This document shows, piece after piece, positions 27,154 to 36,148 of a stretch of 64,000 bases of DNA. Under the pieces are notes generated by a model. That model searched no databases, was not told the origin of the DNA, and saw only the letters and a program-made list of their open reading frames with translations. Origin of the DNA: Endozoicomonas sp. 8E (GTDB taxonomy: Bacteria > Pseudomonadota > Gammaproteobacteria > Pseudomonadales > Endozoicomonadaceae); the NCBI RefSeq assembly GCF_032883915.1, contig NZ_CP120717.1, positions 181,501 through 245,500 on the forward strand, in the 5' to 3' direction. The position numbers were made by a program, and so were the translations under genes. The first letter of the stretch is position 1; each line of letters starts with the position of its first letter.

Positions 27154-28944
27154 TCAATCGTTCTTCCATAGTTCGGTGATTCTCACCTTGTGATCTGTAC
27201 TGGCGGTCACCAGGTGTCGGCCATCGATGCAGAAGGTAGCTGAGAGGACTACTTCATCGTGTAGAACGGTGGCTTTTTTTACCCATGAGCCATCCTTCCC
27301 CAGACCATAAATTTGTGCAGTGCAATCTTCACTGGCGGTCGCCACAAGGCAACCATCGGCACTGAAGGTGGCGGATAGGACCCTGCCATTGTGGGTTATG
27401 GTGGCTTTTTTTACCCAGGATCCACCGGCCTCACGGCCATAGATTTTCGCTGTTTTATCATGACTGGCGGTCACTAAATGGCGGCCATCGGCGCTGAACC
27501 TGGCTGACATGATATCCCCATTGTGTTCAATGGTGGTTTTTTTTACCCATGATCCAGGGGTCTCCTGACTGTAGACTTGCGCCGTATTATCATCTCTTCC
27601 GGTCACCAGATGGCGACCATCGGCGCTGAACTTGACAGAGTAGAAAAAAATATCATGAGAAATCGTGGTTATTTCTTTCCATGATCCATCGTCCTGCAGG
27701 TCACATATTTTCGTTTTCTTATCGGAACTGACGGTTGCAAGATGGCGGCAATCGTCGCTGAAGAAGTGTGAGTGGACAAAATTATTATGGTTAATGGTGG
27801 CTTTGACTTCCCATGACCCAATGGCCTCCTGACTGCAGATTTTCATAGTGTTATGTCCAACGCGTATCAACGCATGACGGCCATCGGAGCTGAGGCAGGC
27901 CCAATTGACACCACCCGGATCAGTAATGGTGGCTTTTGCTTGCAATGATCCATCGTCCTCCAGACCATAGATTGTCGCAACGTCAGATGTATTGACTACC
28001 AACAGAGGACAGCCATCGGCGCTGAAGCTGGCCAATTTGATTGGAGTATCACAGTTAATAATGTATTTTGCTTCCCATGATCCATCGGTCTTCTGGCCGT
28101 AGATTTTCAACGTATTATCGAAGCTGGCGGTGATCGCATGGCGACCATCAGCACTGAAGGTGGCTGAAATGACCGAATTATTATGGGAAATGTTGGCTTT
28201 TGCTTCCCATGATCCATCCTCCTTCGTACCATAGATTTCCACCCTGAAACCACTGACGACCAACACATGCCGGTTATCGGCGCTGAAAAAGGCTTCATAG
28301 ACCCAACCATTTCTGGGAATGGAGGCTTTTACTTTCCATGATCCATCGGTCTCCTGACTACAGATCTTCACTGTACCATCAAAGCTGGCGGTCACTAAGT
28401 GACGGCTATCGGCGCTTAAGGTGACTACAAAGATATTGCTGGGATGGGTAATTTCGTTTTTTGTCTTTAAGTTAAATGTTTCACATTGAGACATCAGTTT
28501 ACTGTTGTTGAAAAGGAGCAGAGCAGGAAAATAAGTACTCTTTTGTTGTTTTACGAGTGACTCGACAGTGTCTTTATTCGCAAACGGCTTCAACCAATCA
28601 CGGAGTTGATGCTCAGCTTTTGTCGTAGCGATGCTCTTCAGTTGATACTGGTGTGGTGAAGGAAACCGGCGATACCAGGCTCTTTCCAGAGATTTATGGT
28701 TTTCAACAAGATCGCGAAAATATTTGCATACCTTTGCTAAACGGGTAATCTCCCGAAAACCCAGATAGCGAATAATCATGGTTTTTGATTCGTCGGGCAA
28801 ACAGAAGAATGAAGACTGATTTTGGTTATACACACTAACGTCCCTGCCTGCGCTGACACCCGTTGGCGCTTGCTCGAGTCGAGACTGCTCAGGTGTTGGC
28901 GAGAGTAAACCGTCATTGCTGGAACTTTGGTTCAAAGGGATCAA
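27154..28944 (-). CDS. F-box/WD40-like repeat protein F (TTG start)
   Basis: 596 residues, ten repeats, ending ITELWKND. F-box-like motif FFCLPDESKTMIIRYLGFRE, RLAKVCKYFRDLV. The start is TTG: the CAT of its paralogues is CAA here, while the GAGGAGCTGCTC ribosome-binding segment is unchanged. The body is almost identical to G in DNA as well as protein from about 27390 to 28980. The last two repeats differ (FCIDGRHLVTASTD). Confidence 0.85.
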   Translation of the reverse strand: MIPLNQSSSNDGLLSPTPEQSRLEQAPTGVSAGRDVSVYNQNQSSFFCLPDESKTMIIRYLGFREITRLAKVCKYFRDLVENHKSLERAWYRRFPSPHQYQLKSIATTKAEHQLRDWLKPFANKDTVESLVKQQKSTYFPALLLFNNSKLMSQCETFNLKTKNEITHPSNIFVVTLSADSRHLVTASFDGTVKICSQETDGSWKVKASIPRNGWVYEAFFSADNRHVLVVSGFRVEIYGTKEDGSWEAKANISHNNSVISATFSADGRHAITASFDNTLKIYGQKTDGSWEAKYIINCDTPIKLASFSADGCPLLVVNTSDVATIYGLEDDGSLQAKATITDPGGVNWACLSSDGRHALIRVGHNTMKICSQEAIGSWEVKATINHNNFVHSHFFSDDCRHLATVSSDKKTKICDLQDDGSWKEITTISHDIFFYSVKFSADGRHLVTGRDDNTAQVYSQETPGSWVKKTTIEHNGDIMSARFSADGRHLVTASHDKTAKIYGREAGGSWVKKATITHNGRVLSATFSADGCLVATASEDCTAQIYGLGKDGSWVKKATVLHDEVVLSATFCIDGRHLVTASTDHKVRITELWKND

Positions 28945-29016
28945 GAGCAGCTCCTCGAGAGCTTTAGAGTTAATATTTATCCCCGCATAGAAAAAGGATA
29001 TTTAAAATGAATAAAT

Positions 29017-29300
29017 CTGGTTCCCATGCTTTCAGGCCCTGTGGGTCTCAGCGTGGGAACGAGTTGATTACCGTCATTCCCGGCTTCATTCTCGTCATTC
29101 CTGCGAAGGCGGGAATCCACACTGACTCACCACCAGAACCCTACTGCCCGGTGCACCCCTGGCCTTGTCATCCCCGAGAAGGCAGAAATCCACCGTTAGC
29201 GCTGGATTCCCGCCTTCGCGGGAATGACGACCTCAGAGCACGGGAACGAGCTGTTGGAGTTTTGCGACACCCTCAGAATGACTTGGAGTGACTTAGAGGG
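29017..29300. repeat. Composite palindromic repeat 1 (one 21-bp unit)
   Basis: Sits between F and G. In order: GGTTCCCATGC…GCGTGGGAACGAG imperfect palindrome, one 21-bp unit (29072-29092), then two inverted 27-bp arms (29093-29119 and 29203-29229) that are reverse complements except for one base and contain the ATTCCC-N8-GGGAAT core. A degenerate third copy lies between them (near 29166). The tail GGGAACGAGCTGTTGGAG…CACCCTC is the sequence also found at 1-46. Confidence 0.9.
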
Positions 29301-29321
29301 GACATCCAAAACTGATTCGAT

Positions 29322-31145
29322 CTATATAGACTCGATTTTGTCGTGGAAGTTCAAACTACTGTTCTTCCATAGTTCAGTGATTCTCACCTTGTAATCTTCA
29401 CAGGTGGTCACCACATGTCGGCCGTCGACGCAGAGGGTGGCTGAGAGGACTACTTCACCGTGTGGAACGGTGGCTTTTTTTACCCATGAGCCATCCTTCC
29501 CCAGACCATAAATTTGCGCGGTGCAATCTTCACTGGCGGTCACCACAAGGCAACCATCGGCACTGAAGGTGGCGGACAGGACCCTGTCATTGTGGGTTAT
29601 GGTGGCTTTTTTTACCCAGGACCCACCGGCCTCACGGCCATAGATTTTCGCTGTTTTATCATGACTGGCGGTCACTAAATGGCGGCCATCGGCGCTGAAC
29701 CTGGCTGACATGATATCCCCATTGTGTTCAATGGTGGTTTTTTTTACCCATGATCCAGGGGTCTCCTGACTGTAGACTTGCGCCGTATTATCATCTCTTC
29801 CGGTCACCAGATGGCGACCATCGGCGCTGAACTTGACAGAGTAGAAAAAAATATCATGAGAAATCGTGGTTATTTCTTTCCATGATCCATCGTCCTGCAG
29901 GTCACATATTTTCGTTTTCTTATCGGAACTGACGGTTGCAAGATGGCGGCAATCGTCGCTGAAGAAGTGTGAGTGGACAAAATTATTATGGTTAATGGTG
30001 GCTTTGACTTCCCATGACCCAATGGCCTCCTGACTGCAGATTTTCATAGTGTTATGTCCAACGCGTATCAACGCATGACGGCCATCGGAGCTGAGGCAGG
30101 CCCAATTGACACCACCCGGATCAGTAATGGTGGCTTTTGCTTGCAATGATCCATCGTCCTCCAGACCATAGATTGTCGCAACGTCAGATGTATTGACTAC
30201 CAACAGAGGACAGCCATCGGCGCTGAAGCTGGCCAATTTGATTGGAGTATCACAGTTAATAATGTATTTTGCTTCCCATGATCCATCGGTCTTCTGGCCG
30301 TAGATTTTCAACGTATTATCGAAGCTGGCGGTGATCGCATGGCGACCATCAGCACTGAAGGTGGCTGAAATGACCGAATTATTATGGGAAATGTTGGCTT
30401 TTGCTTCCCATGATCCATCCTCCTTCGTACCATAGATTTCCACCCTGAAACCACTGACGACCAACACATGCCGGTTATCGGCGCTGAAAAAGGCTTCATA
30501 GACCCAACCATTTCTGGGAATGGAGGCTTTTACTTTCCATGATCCATCGGTCTCCTGACTACAGATCTTCACTGTACCATCAAAACTGGCGGTCACTAAG
30601 TGACGGCTATCGGCGCTTAAGGTGACTACAAAGATATTGCTGGGATGGGTAATTTCGTTTTTTGTCTTTAAGTTAAATGTTTCACATTGAGACATCAGTT
30701 TACTGTTGTTGAAAAGGAGCAGAGCAGGAAAATAAGTACTCTTTTGTTGTTTTACGAGTGACTCGACAGTGTCTTTATTCGCAAACGGCTTCAACCAATC
30801 ACGGAGTTGATGCTCAGCTTTTGTCGTAGCGATGCTCTTCAGTTGATACTGGTGTGGTGAAGGAAACCGGCGATACCAGGCTCTTTCCAGAGATTTATGG
30901 TTTTCAACAAGATCGCGAAAATATTTGCATACCTTTGCTAAACGGGTAATCTCCCGAAAACCCAGATAGCGAATAATCATGGTTTTTGATTCGTCGGGCA
31001 AACAGAAGAATGAAGACTGATTTTGGTTATACACACTAACGTCCCTGCCTGCGCTGACACCCGTTGGCGCTTGCTCGAGTCGAGACTGCTCAGTTGTTGG
31101 CGAGAGTAAACCGTCATTGCTGGAACTTTGGTTCAAAGGGGTCAT
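29322..31145 (-). CDS. F-box/WD40-like repeat protein G
   Basis: 607 residues, ten repeats, ATG start. The body is nearly identical to F, but both ends follow H: the N-terminus has SPTTEQ where F has SPTPEQ, and the C-terminus has VDGRHVVTTCEDYKVRITEL. It ends with the extension NSSLNFHDKIESI, coded by sequence that is leader spacer in other copies. The mosaic indicates unequal crossing-over or gene conversion between neighbours. Confidence 0.85.
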   Translation of the reverse strand: MTPLNQSSSNDGLLSPTTEQSRLEQAPTGVSAGRDVSVYNQNQSSFFCLPDESKTMIIRYLGFREITRLAKVCKYFRDLVENHKSLERAWYRRFPSPHQYQLKSIATTKAEHQLRDWLKPFANKDTVESLVKQQKSTYFPALLLFNNSKLMSQCETFNLKTKNEITHPSNIFVVTLSADSRHLVTASFDGTVKICSQETDGSWKVKASIPRNGWVYEAFFSADNRHVLVVSGFRVEIYGTKEDGSWEAKANISHNNSVISATFSADGRHAITASFDNTLKIYGQKTDGSWEAKYIINCDTPIKLASFSADGCPLLVVNTSDVATIYGLEDDGSLQAKATITDPGGVNWACLSSDGRHALIRVGHNTMKICSQEAIGSWEVKATINHNNFVHSHFFSDDCRHLATVSSDKKTKICDLQDDGSWKEITTISHDIFFYSVKFSADGRHLVTGRDDNTAQVYSQETPGSWVKKTTIEHNGDIMSARFSADGRHLVTASHDKTAKIYGREAGGSWVKKATITHNDRVLSATFSADGCLVVTASEDCTAQIYGLGKDGSWVKKATVPHGEVVLSATLCVDGRHVVTTCEDYKVRITELWKNSSLNFHDKIESI

Positions 31146-31217
31146 GAGCAGCTCCTACAGAGCTTTAGAGTTAATATTTATCCCCGCATAGAAAAAGGAT
31201 ATTTAAAATGAATAAAT

Positions 31218-31585
31218 CTGGTTCCCATGCTTTCAGGCCCTGTCGGTCTCAGGGTGGGAACGAGTTGATTACCGTCATTCCCGACTTCATTCTTGTCATT
31301 CCCGACTTCATTCTCGTCATTCCCGACTTCATTCTCGTCATTCCCGGCTTCATTCTCGTCATTCCCGGCTTCATTCTCGTCATTCCCGCGAAGGCGGGAA
31401 TCCACACTGACTCACCACCAGAACCCTACTGCCCGGTGCACCCCTGGCCTTGTCATCCCCGAGAAGGCAGAAATCCACCGTTAGCGCTGGATTCCCGCCT
31501 TCGCGGGAATGACGACCTCAGAGCGTGGGAACGAGCTGTTGGAGTTTTGCGACACCCTCAGAATGACTTAGAGTGACTTAGAGGG
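31218..31585. repeat. Composite palindromic repeat 2 (five 21-bp units)
   Basis: Between G and H. Same order of parts as repeat 1. The 21-bp units occupy 31273-31377; the first three carry CCCGACTTC and the last two CCCGGCTTC, so variants are grouped. The ATTCCCGCGAAGGCGGGAAT arm follows directly at 31378 and its exact reverse complement closes the core near 31490-31512. Confidence 0.92.
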
Positions 31586-31606
31586 GACATCCAAAACTGA
31601 TTCGAT

Positions 31607-33430
31607 CTATATAGACTCGATTTTGTCGTGGAAGTTCAAACTTCTGTTCTTCCATAGTTCAGTGATTCTCACCTTGTAATCTTCACAGGTGGTCACCACA
31701 TGTCGGCCATCGACGCAGAAGGTGGCCGAGATGACTGCCCTGTTGTGTACAAGGGTGGCTTTTTTCACCCATGATCCATCCTTCCTAAGGCCATAAATTT
31801 GTGCCGTGTTATCCTTACTCGCGGTCACCACAAGGCAACCATCGGCACTGAAGGTGGCTGATCGGACCTTATCTTTGTGGGCTATGGTGGCTTTTTTTAC
31901 CCAGGATCCACCGGCCTCACGGCCATATATTTTCGCTGTTTTATCATAACTGGCGGTCACCAGATGGCGGCTATCGGCGCTGAACTCGGTTGAGATGATC
32001 CTCTCATTGTGTTTAATGGTGGCTTCTTCTACCCATGATCCAGGGGTCTCCTGACCATAGACTTTCACAGTAATATCATCACTTCCGGTCATCAGACGGC
32101 GACAATCAGCGCTGAACTTGAGAGAGTAGAAAAAATGATCATGAGAAACCGTGGTTATTTCTTTCCATGATCCATCATCCTGCAGGTCAAATATTTTCGC
32201 TGTATTATCGGAACTGGCGGTTGCAAAATGGCGGCAATCGTCGCTGAAGGAGTGTGAGTTGGCAAAATTGTTATGGTTAATGGTGGCTTTTACTTTCCAT
32301 GACCCAATGGCCTCCTGACCGTAGATTTTCAAAGTGTTAGGTCTAAAGCGGATCAACGCATGGCAGCCATCGGAGCTGAGGCAGGCCCAATTGACACCAC
32401 CCGGATCAGCAATGATGGCTTTTGCTTGCAATGATCCATCGTCCTCCAGACCATAGATTGTCGCAACATCAGATGTATTGACAACCAACAGATGACGGCG
32501 ATCGGCGCTGAAACTGGTCAATCTGGTCGAAGCATCACAGTTAACAATGTATTTTGCTTCCCATGATCCATCGATCTTCTGGCCATAGATTTTCAGCGTA
32601 TTATCCAAACTGGCGGTCACCACATGACGACCATCAGCACTGAATGTGGCTGAGATGAGCCAGGGATTATGGGAAATGTTGGCTTTTGCTTCCCATGATC
32701 CATCCTCATTCATACCATAGATTCCCGCCCTGAGACGACTGACGACCAACACATGGCGGTTATCGGTACTGAAAATGGCTTTTTGGACCCAACCATTATC
32801 GGGAGTGGAGGCTTTTACTTTCCATGATCCATCGGTCTCCTGGCTGCAGATCTTCACTATACCATCCAAACTGGCGGTTACTAAGTGGCGGCTATCGGCG
32901 CTTAAGGTGGCTATCAAGATATGGTCAGGATGGGTAATTTCGGTCTTTGTCTCTAAGTTAAATATTTCACATTGAGACATCAGTTTACTGTTGTTGAAAA
33001 AGAGCAGAGCAGGAAAAGAAGTACTCTTTTGTTGTTTTACGAGTGATTCGACAGTGTCCTTATTCGCAAACGGTTTCAACCAGTCACGGAGTTGTTGCTC
33101 ATCTTTTGTCGTAGCGATGGTCTTCAGTTGATATTGGTGTGGTGAAGGAAACCGTCGATACCAGGCTCTTTCCAGAGCGTTATGGTTTTCAACAAGATCG
33201 CGAAAATATTTGCATACCTTTGCTAAACGGGTAATCTCCCGAAAACCCAAATAGCGAATAATCATGGTTTTTGATTCATCGGGCAAACAGAAGAATGAAG
33301 ACTGATTTTGGTTATACACACTAACGTCCCTGCCTGCGCTGACACCCGTTGGCGCTTGCTCGAGTCGAGACTGCTCAGTTGTTGGCGAGAGTAAACCGTC
33401 ATTGCTGGAACTTTGGTTCAAAGGGATCAA
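31607..33430 (-). CDS. F-box/WD40-like repeat protein H (TTG start)
   Basis: 607 residues, ten repeats, with the NFHDKIESI C-terminal extension (KNRSLNFHDKIESI). TTG start as in F, with the intact GAGGAGCTGCTC segment in front. F-box-like motif identical to F and G, but helix RDLVENHNALERAW has N-A where they have K-S. Repeats 2-4 and 6-8 differ clearly from F and G, while the end is the same as G. Confidence 0.85.
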   Translation of the reverse strand: MIPLNQSSSNDGLLSPTTEQSRLEQAPTGVSAGRDVSVYNQNQSSFFCLPDESKTMIIRYLGFREITRLAKVCKYFRDLVENHNALERAWYRRFPSPHQYQLKTIATTKDEQQLRDWLKPFANKDTVESLVKQQKSTSFPALLFFNNSKLMSQCEIFNLETKTEITHPDHILIATLSADSRHLVTASLDGIVKICSQETDGSWKVKASTPDNGWVQKAIFSTDNRHVLVVSRLRAGIYGMNEDGSWEAKANISHNPWLISATFSADGRHVVTASLDNTLKIYGQKIDGSWEAKYIVNCDASTRLTSFSADRRHLLVVNTSDVATIYGLEDDGSLQAKAIIADPGGVNWACLSSDGCHALIRFRPNTLKIYGQEAIGSWKVKATINHNNFANSHSFSDDCRHFATASSDNTAKIFDLQDDGSWKEITTVSHDHFFYSLKFSADCRRLMTGSDDITVKVYGQETPGSWVEEATIKHNERIISTEFSADSRHLVTASYDKTAKIYGREAGGSWVKKATIAHKDKVRSATFSADGCLVVTASKDNTAQIYGLRKDGSWVKKATLVHNRAVISATFCVDGRHVVTTCEDYKVRITELWKNRSLNFHDKIESI

Positions 33431-33501
33431 GAGCAGCTCCTCGAGAGCTTTAGAGTTAATATTTATCCCCGCATAAAAAAGGATATTTAAAATGAATAAA
33501 T

Positions 33502-33825
33502 CTGGTTCCCATGCTTTCAGGCCCTGTGGGTCTCAGCGTGGGAACGAGTTGACTCCCGTCATTCCCGGCTTCATTCTCGTCATTCCCGGCTTCATTCTCG
33601 TCATTCCCGGCTTCATTCTCGTCATTCCCGCGAAGGCGGGAATCCACAATGACTCACCACCAGAACCCTACTGCCCGGTGCACCCCTGGCCTTGTCATCC
33701 TCGAGAAGGCAGAAATCCACCGTTAGCGCTGGATTCCCGCCTTCGCGGGAATGACGACCTCAGAGCATGGGAACGAGCTGTTGGAGTTTTGCGACACCCT
33801 CAGAATGACTTAGAGGACTTAGAGG
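33502..33825. repeat. Composite palindromic repeat 3 (three 21-bp units)
   Basis: Between H and I. Three identical 21-bp units at 33557-33619, then the inverted arms (first from 33620). Same flanking parts as the other copies. Confidence 0.92.
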
Positions 33826-33847
33826 GGACATCCAAAACTGATTCGAT

Positions 33848-35671
33848 CTATATAGACTCGATTTTGTCATGGAAGTTCAAACTACTGTTCTTCCATAGTT
33901 CAGTGATTCTCACCTTGTAATCTTCACTGGCGGTCACCACATGTCGGCCATCGACGCAGAAGGTGGCTGAGAGGAGGGCTTTATTGTGTACAACGGTGGC
34001 TTTTTTCACCCATGATCCATCCTTCCTAAGGCCATAAATTTGCGCGGTGTTATCCTTACTGGCGGTCATCACAAGGCAACCATCGGCACTGAAGGTGGCG
34101 GATCGGACCTTATCTTTGTGGGCTATGGTGGCTTTTTTTACCCAGGTTCCATCGGCCTTAAGGCCATAAATTTTCGCTGTTTTATCATAACTGGCGGTCA
34201 CCAAATGGCGGCCATCGGCGCTGAACTCGGCTGAGTTAATAGAGTCATTGTGTTCAATGGCGGCTTTTTCTACCCATGATCCAGGAGTTTCCTGACTATA
34301 GATTTTCGCCGTTTTATCATCACCTATGGTCACCAGATGACGACCATCGGCGCTGAACTTGACAGAGTGGACAAAACGATCATGAGAAATCGTGGTTATT
34401 TCTTTCCATGATCCATCGTCCTGCAGGTCACATATTTTCGCTGTCTTATCGAAACTGGTGGTTGCAAGATGGCGGCAATCGTCGCTGAAGGAGTGTGAGT
34501 GGACAAAATTATTATGGTTAATGGTGGCTTTGACTTCCCATGACCCAATGGCCTCCTGACTGCAGATTTTCACAGTGTTATGTCCAACGCGTATCAACGC
34601 ATGACGGCCATCGGAGCTGAGGCAGGCCCAATTGACACCACCCGGATCAGTAATGGTGGCTTTTGCTTGCAATGATCCATCGTCCTCCAGACCATAGATT
34701 GTCGCAACGTCAGATGCATTGACAACCAACAGATGACGGCCATCGGCGGTGAAGTTGGCGAGCCTGATCGGAGTATCACAGTTGATAATGTATTTTGCTT
34801 CCCATGATCTATCGGTATTCTGGCCATAGATTTTCAGCGTATTATCCAAACTGGTGGTCAACGCATAGCGACCATCATCACTGAATGCGGCTGAAAGGAC
34901 CCAACGATTATGGGAAATGGTGGCTTTTGCTTCCCATGATCCATCCTCCTTCATACCATAGATTCCCGCCCTGAGACGACTGACGACCAACAGATGGCGG
35001 CTATCGGTGCTGAAAATGGCATCTTTGGCCCAACCATTATTGGGAGTGGAGGCTTTCACTTTCCATGATCCATTGGTTTCCTGCCTACAAATCTTCACTG
35101 TACCATCCATACTGGCGGTCACTAAGTGACCGCCATCGGCGCTTAAGGTGACGACTGAGATCATGCTGGGATGGGTAATTTCGTTTTTTGCCTCTAAGTT
35201 GAATGTTTCACATTGAGACATCAGTTTACTGTTGTAAAAAAGGAGTAGAGCAGGAAAACAAGTACTCTTTTGTTGTTTTACGAGTGATTCGACAGAGTCC
35301 TTATTCGCAAACGGCTTCAACCAGTCACGGAGTTGTTGCTCATCTTTTGCAGTAGCTACGGTCTTTAGTAGATATTGGCGTGGGGAAGGAAACCGGCGAT
35401 ACCATTCTCTTTCCAGAGTTTTATGGTTTTCTAAAAGATCGCAAAGATATTTGCATACCTTTGCTAAACGGGTAATCTCCCGAAAACCCAGATAGTGAAT
35501 AATCTTGGTTTTTATTTCATCAGGCAAACGGAAGAATGAAGATTGATTTTGGTTATATGCAGTAACATTCCTGCCTGCAACGATGCCCGTTGGCACTTGT
35601 TCGAGTCGAGACTGCACAGGTGTTGGTGAGAGTGAACCGTCATTGCTGGAATTATTGTTCAATGGGGTCAT
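33848..35671 (-). CDS. F-box/WD40-like repeat protein I
   Basis: 607 residues from the MTPLNNNSS methionine (ribosome-binding GGAGGAGC; a longer frame opens at 35731). Ten repeats and the NFHDKIESI extension. F-box-like motif FFRLPDEIKTKIIHYLGFRE, LAKVCKYLCDLL, EREWYRRF: more diverged, with the otherwise constant Ala of ERAW replaced by Glu. N-terminus VPTGIVAGRNVTAYNQ groups it with L-N. Confidence 0.85.
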   Translation of the reverse strand: MTPLNNNSSNDGSLSPTPVQSRLEQVPTGIVAGRNVTAYNQNQSSFFRLPDEIKTKIIHYLGFREITRLAKVCKYLCDLLENHKTLEREWYRRFPSPRQYLLKTVATAKDEQQLRDWLKPFANKDSVESLVKQQKSTCFPALLLFYNSKLMSQCETFNLEAKNEITHPSMISVVTLSADGGHLVTASMDGTVKICRQETNGSWKVKASTPNNGWAKDAIFSTDSRHLLVVSRLRAGIYGMKEDGSWEAKATISHNRWVLSAAFSDDGRYALTTSLDNTLKIYGQNTDRSWEAKYIINCDTPIRLANFTADGRHLLVVNASDVATIYGLEDDGSLQAKATITDPGGVNWACLSSDGRHALIRVGHNTVKICSQEAIGSWEVKATINHNNFVHSHSFSDDCRHLATTSFDKTAKICDLQDDGSWKEITTISHDRFVHSVKFSADGRHLVTIGDDKTAKIYSQETPGSWVEKAAIEHNDSINSAEFSADGRHLVTASYDKTAKIYGLKADGTWVKKATIAHKDKVRSATFSADGCLVMTASKDNTAQIYGLRKDGSWVKKATVVHNKALLSATFCVDGRHVVTASEDYKVRITELWKNSSLNFHDKIESI

Positions 35672-35742
35672 GAGCAGCTCCTCCAGAGCCTCAGAGTCAA
35701 TATTTATCCTCACATAGAAAAGGACATTCAAAATGGATAACC

Positions 35743-36126
35743 TCTGGTTCCCACGCTTTCAGGCCCTGTGGGTCCCAGCGTTGGAACGAGTTGACTCCCG
35801 TCATTCCCGGCTTCATTCTCGTCATTCCCGCCTTCATTCTCGTCATTCCCGCCTTCATTCTCGTCATTCCCGCCTTCATTCTCGTCATTCCCGCCTTCAT
35901 TCTCGTCATTCCCGCGAAGGCGGGAATCCACAATGACTCACCACCAGAACCTTACTGCCCGGTGCCCCCCTGGCCTCGTCATCCCTGAGAAGGCAGAGAT
36001 CCACCGTTGGCGCTGGATTCCCGCCTTCGCGGGAATGACGACCTCAGAGCATGGGAACAAGCTGTTGGAGTTTTGCGACACCCTCGCTCTGCGTGGGAAT
36101 GCATACCTCACCTGATGACTTAGAGA
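35743..36126. repeat. Composite palindromic repeat 4 (five 21-bp units)
   Basis: Between I and J. Units at 35799-35903: the first has CCCGGCTTC, the next four CCCGCCTTC, a variant seen in no other copy and thus locally amplified. After the usual tail there is an extra GCTCTGCGTGGGAATGC segment. Confidence 0.92.
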
Positions 36127-36148
36127 GGACATCCAAAACTGATTCGAT

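Noticed and set aside
31178-31405. Open frames coding GNDENEAGNDENEAGND- or VIPGFILVIPGFILV-type repeats (also near 29007, 33492, 35697, 40046 and 44628).
   Set aside because: They are translations of the 21-bp VNTR, open on both strands because the unit is a multiple of three. No ribosome-binding site or domain supports a protein.
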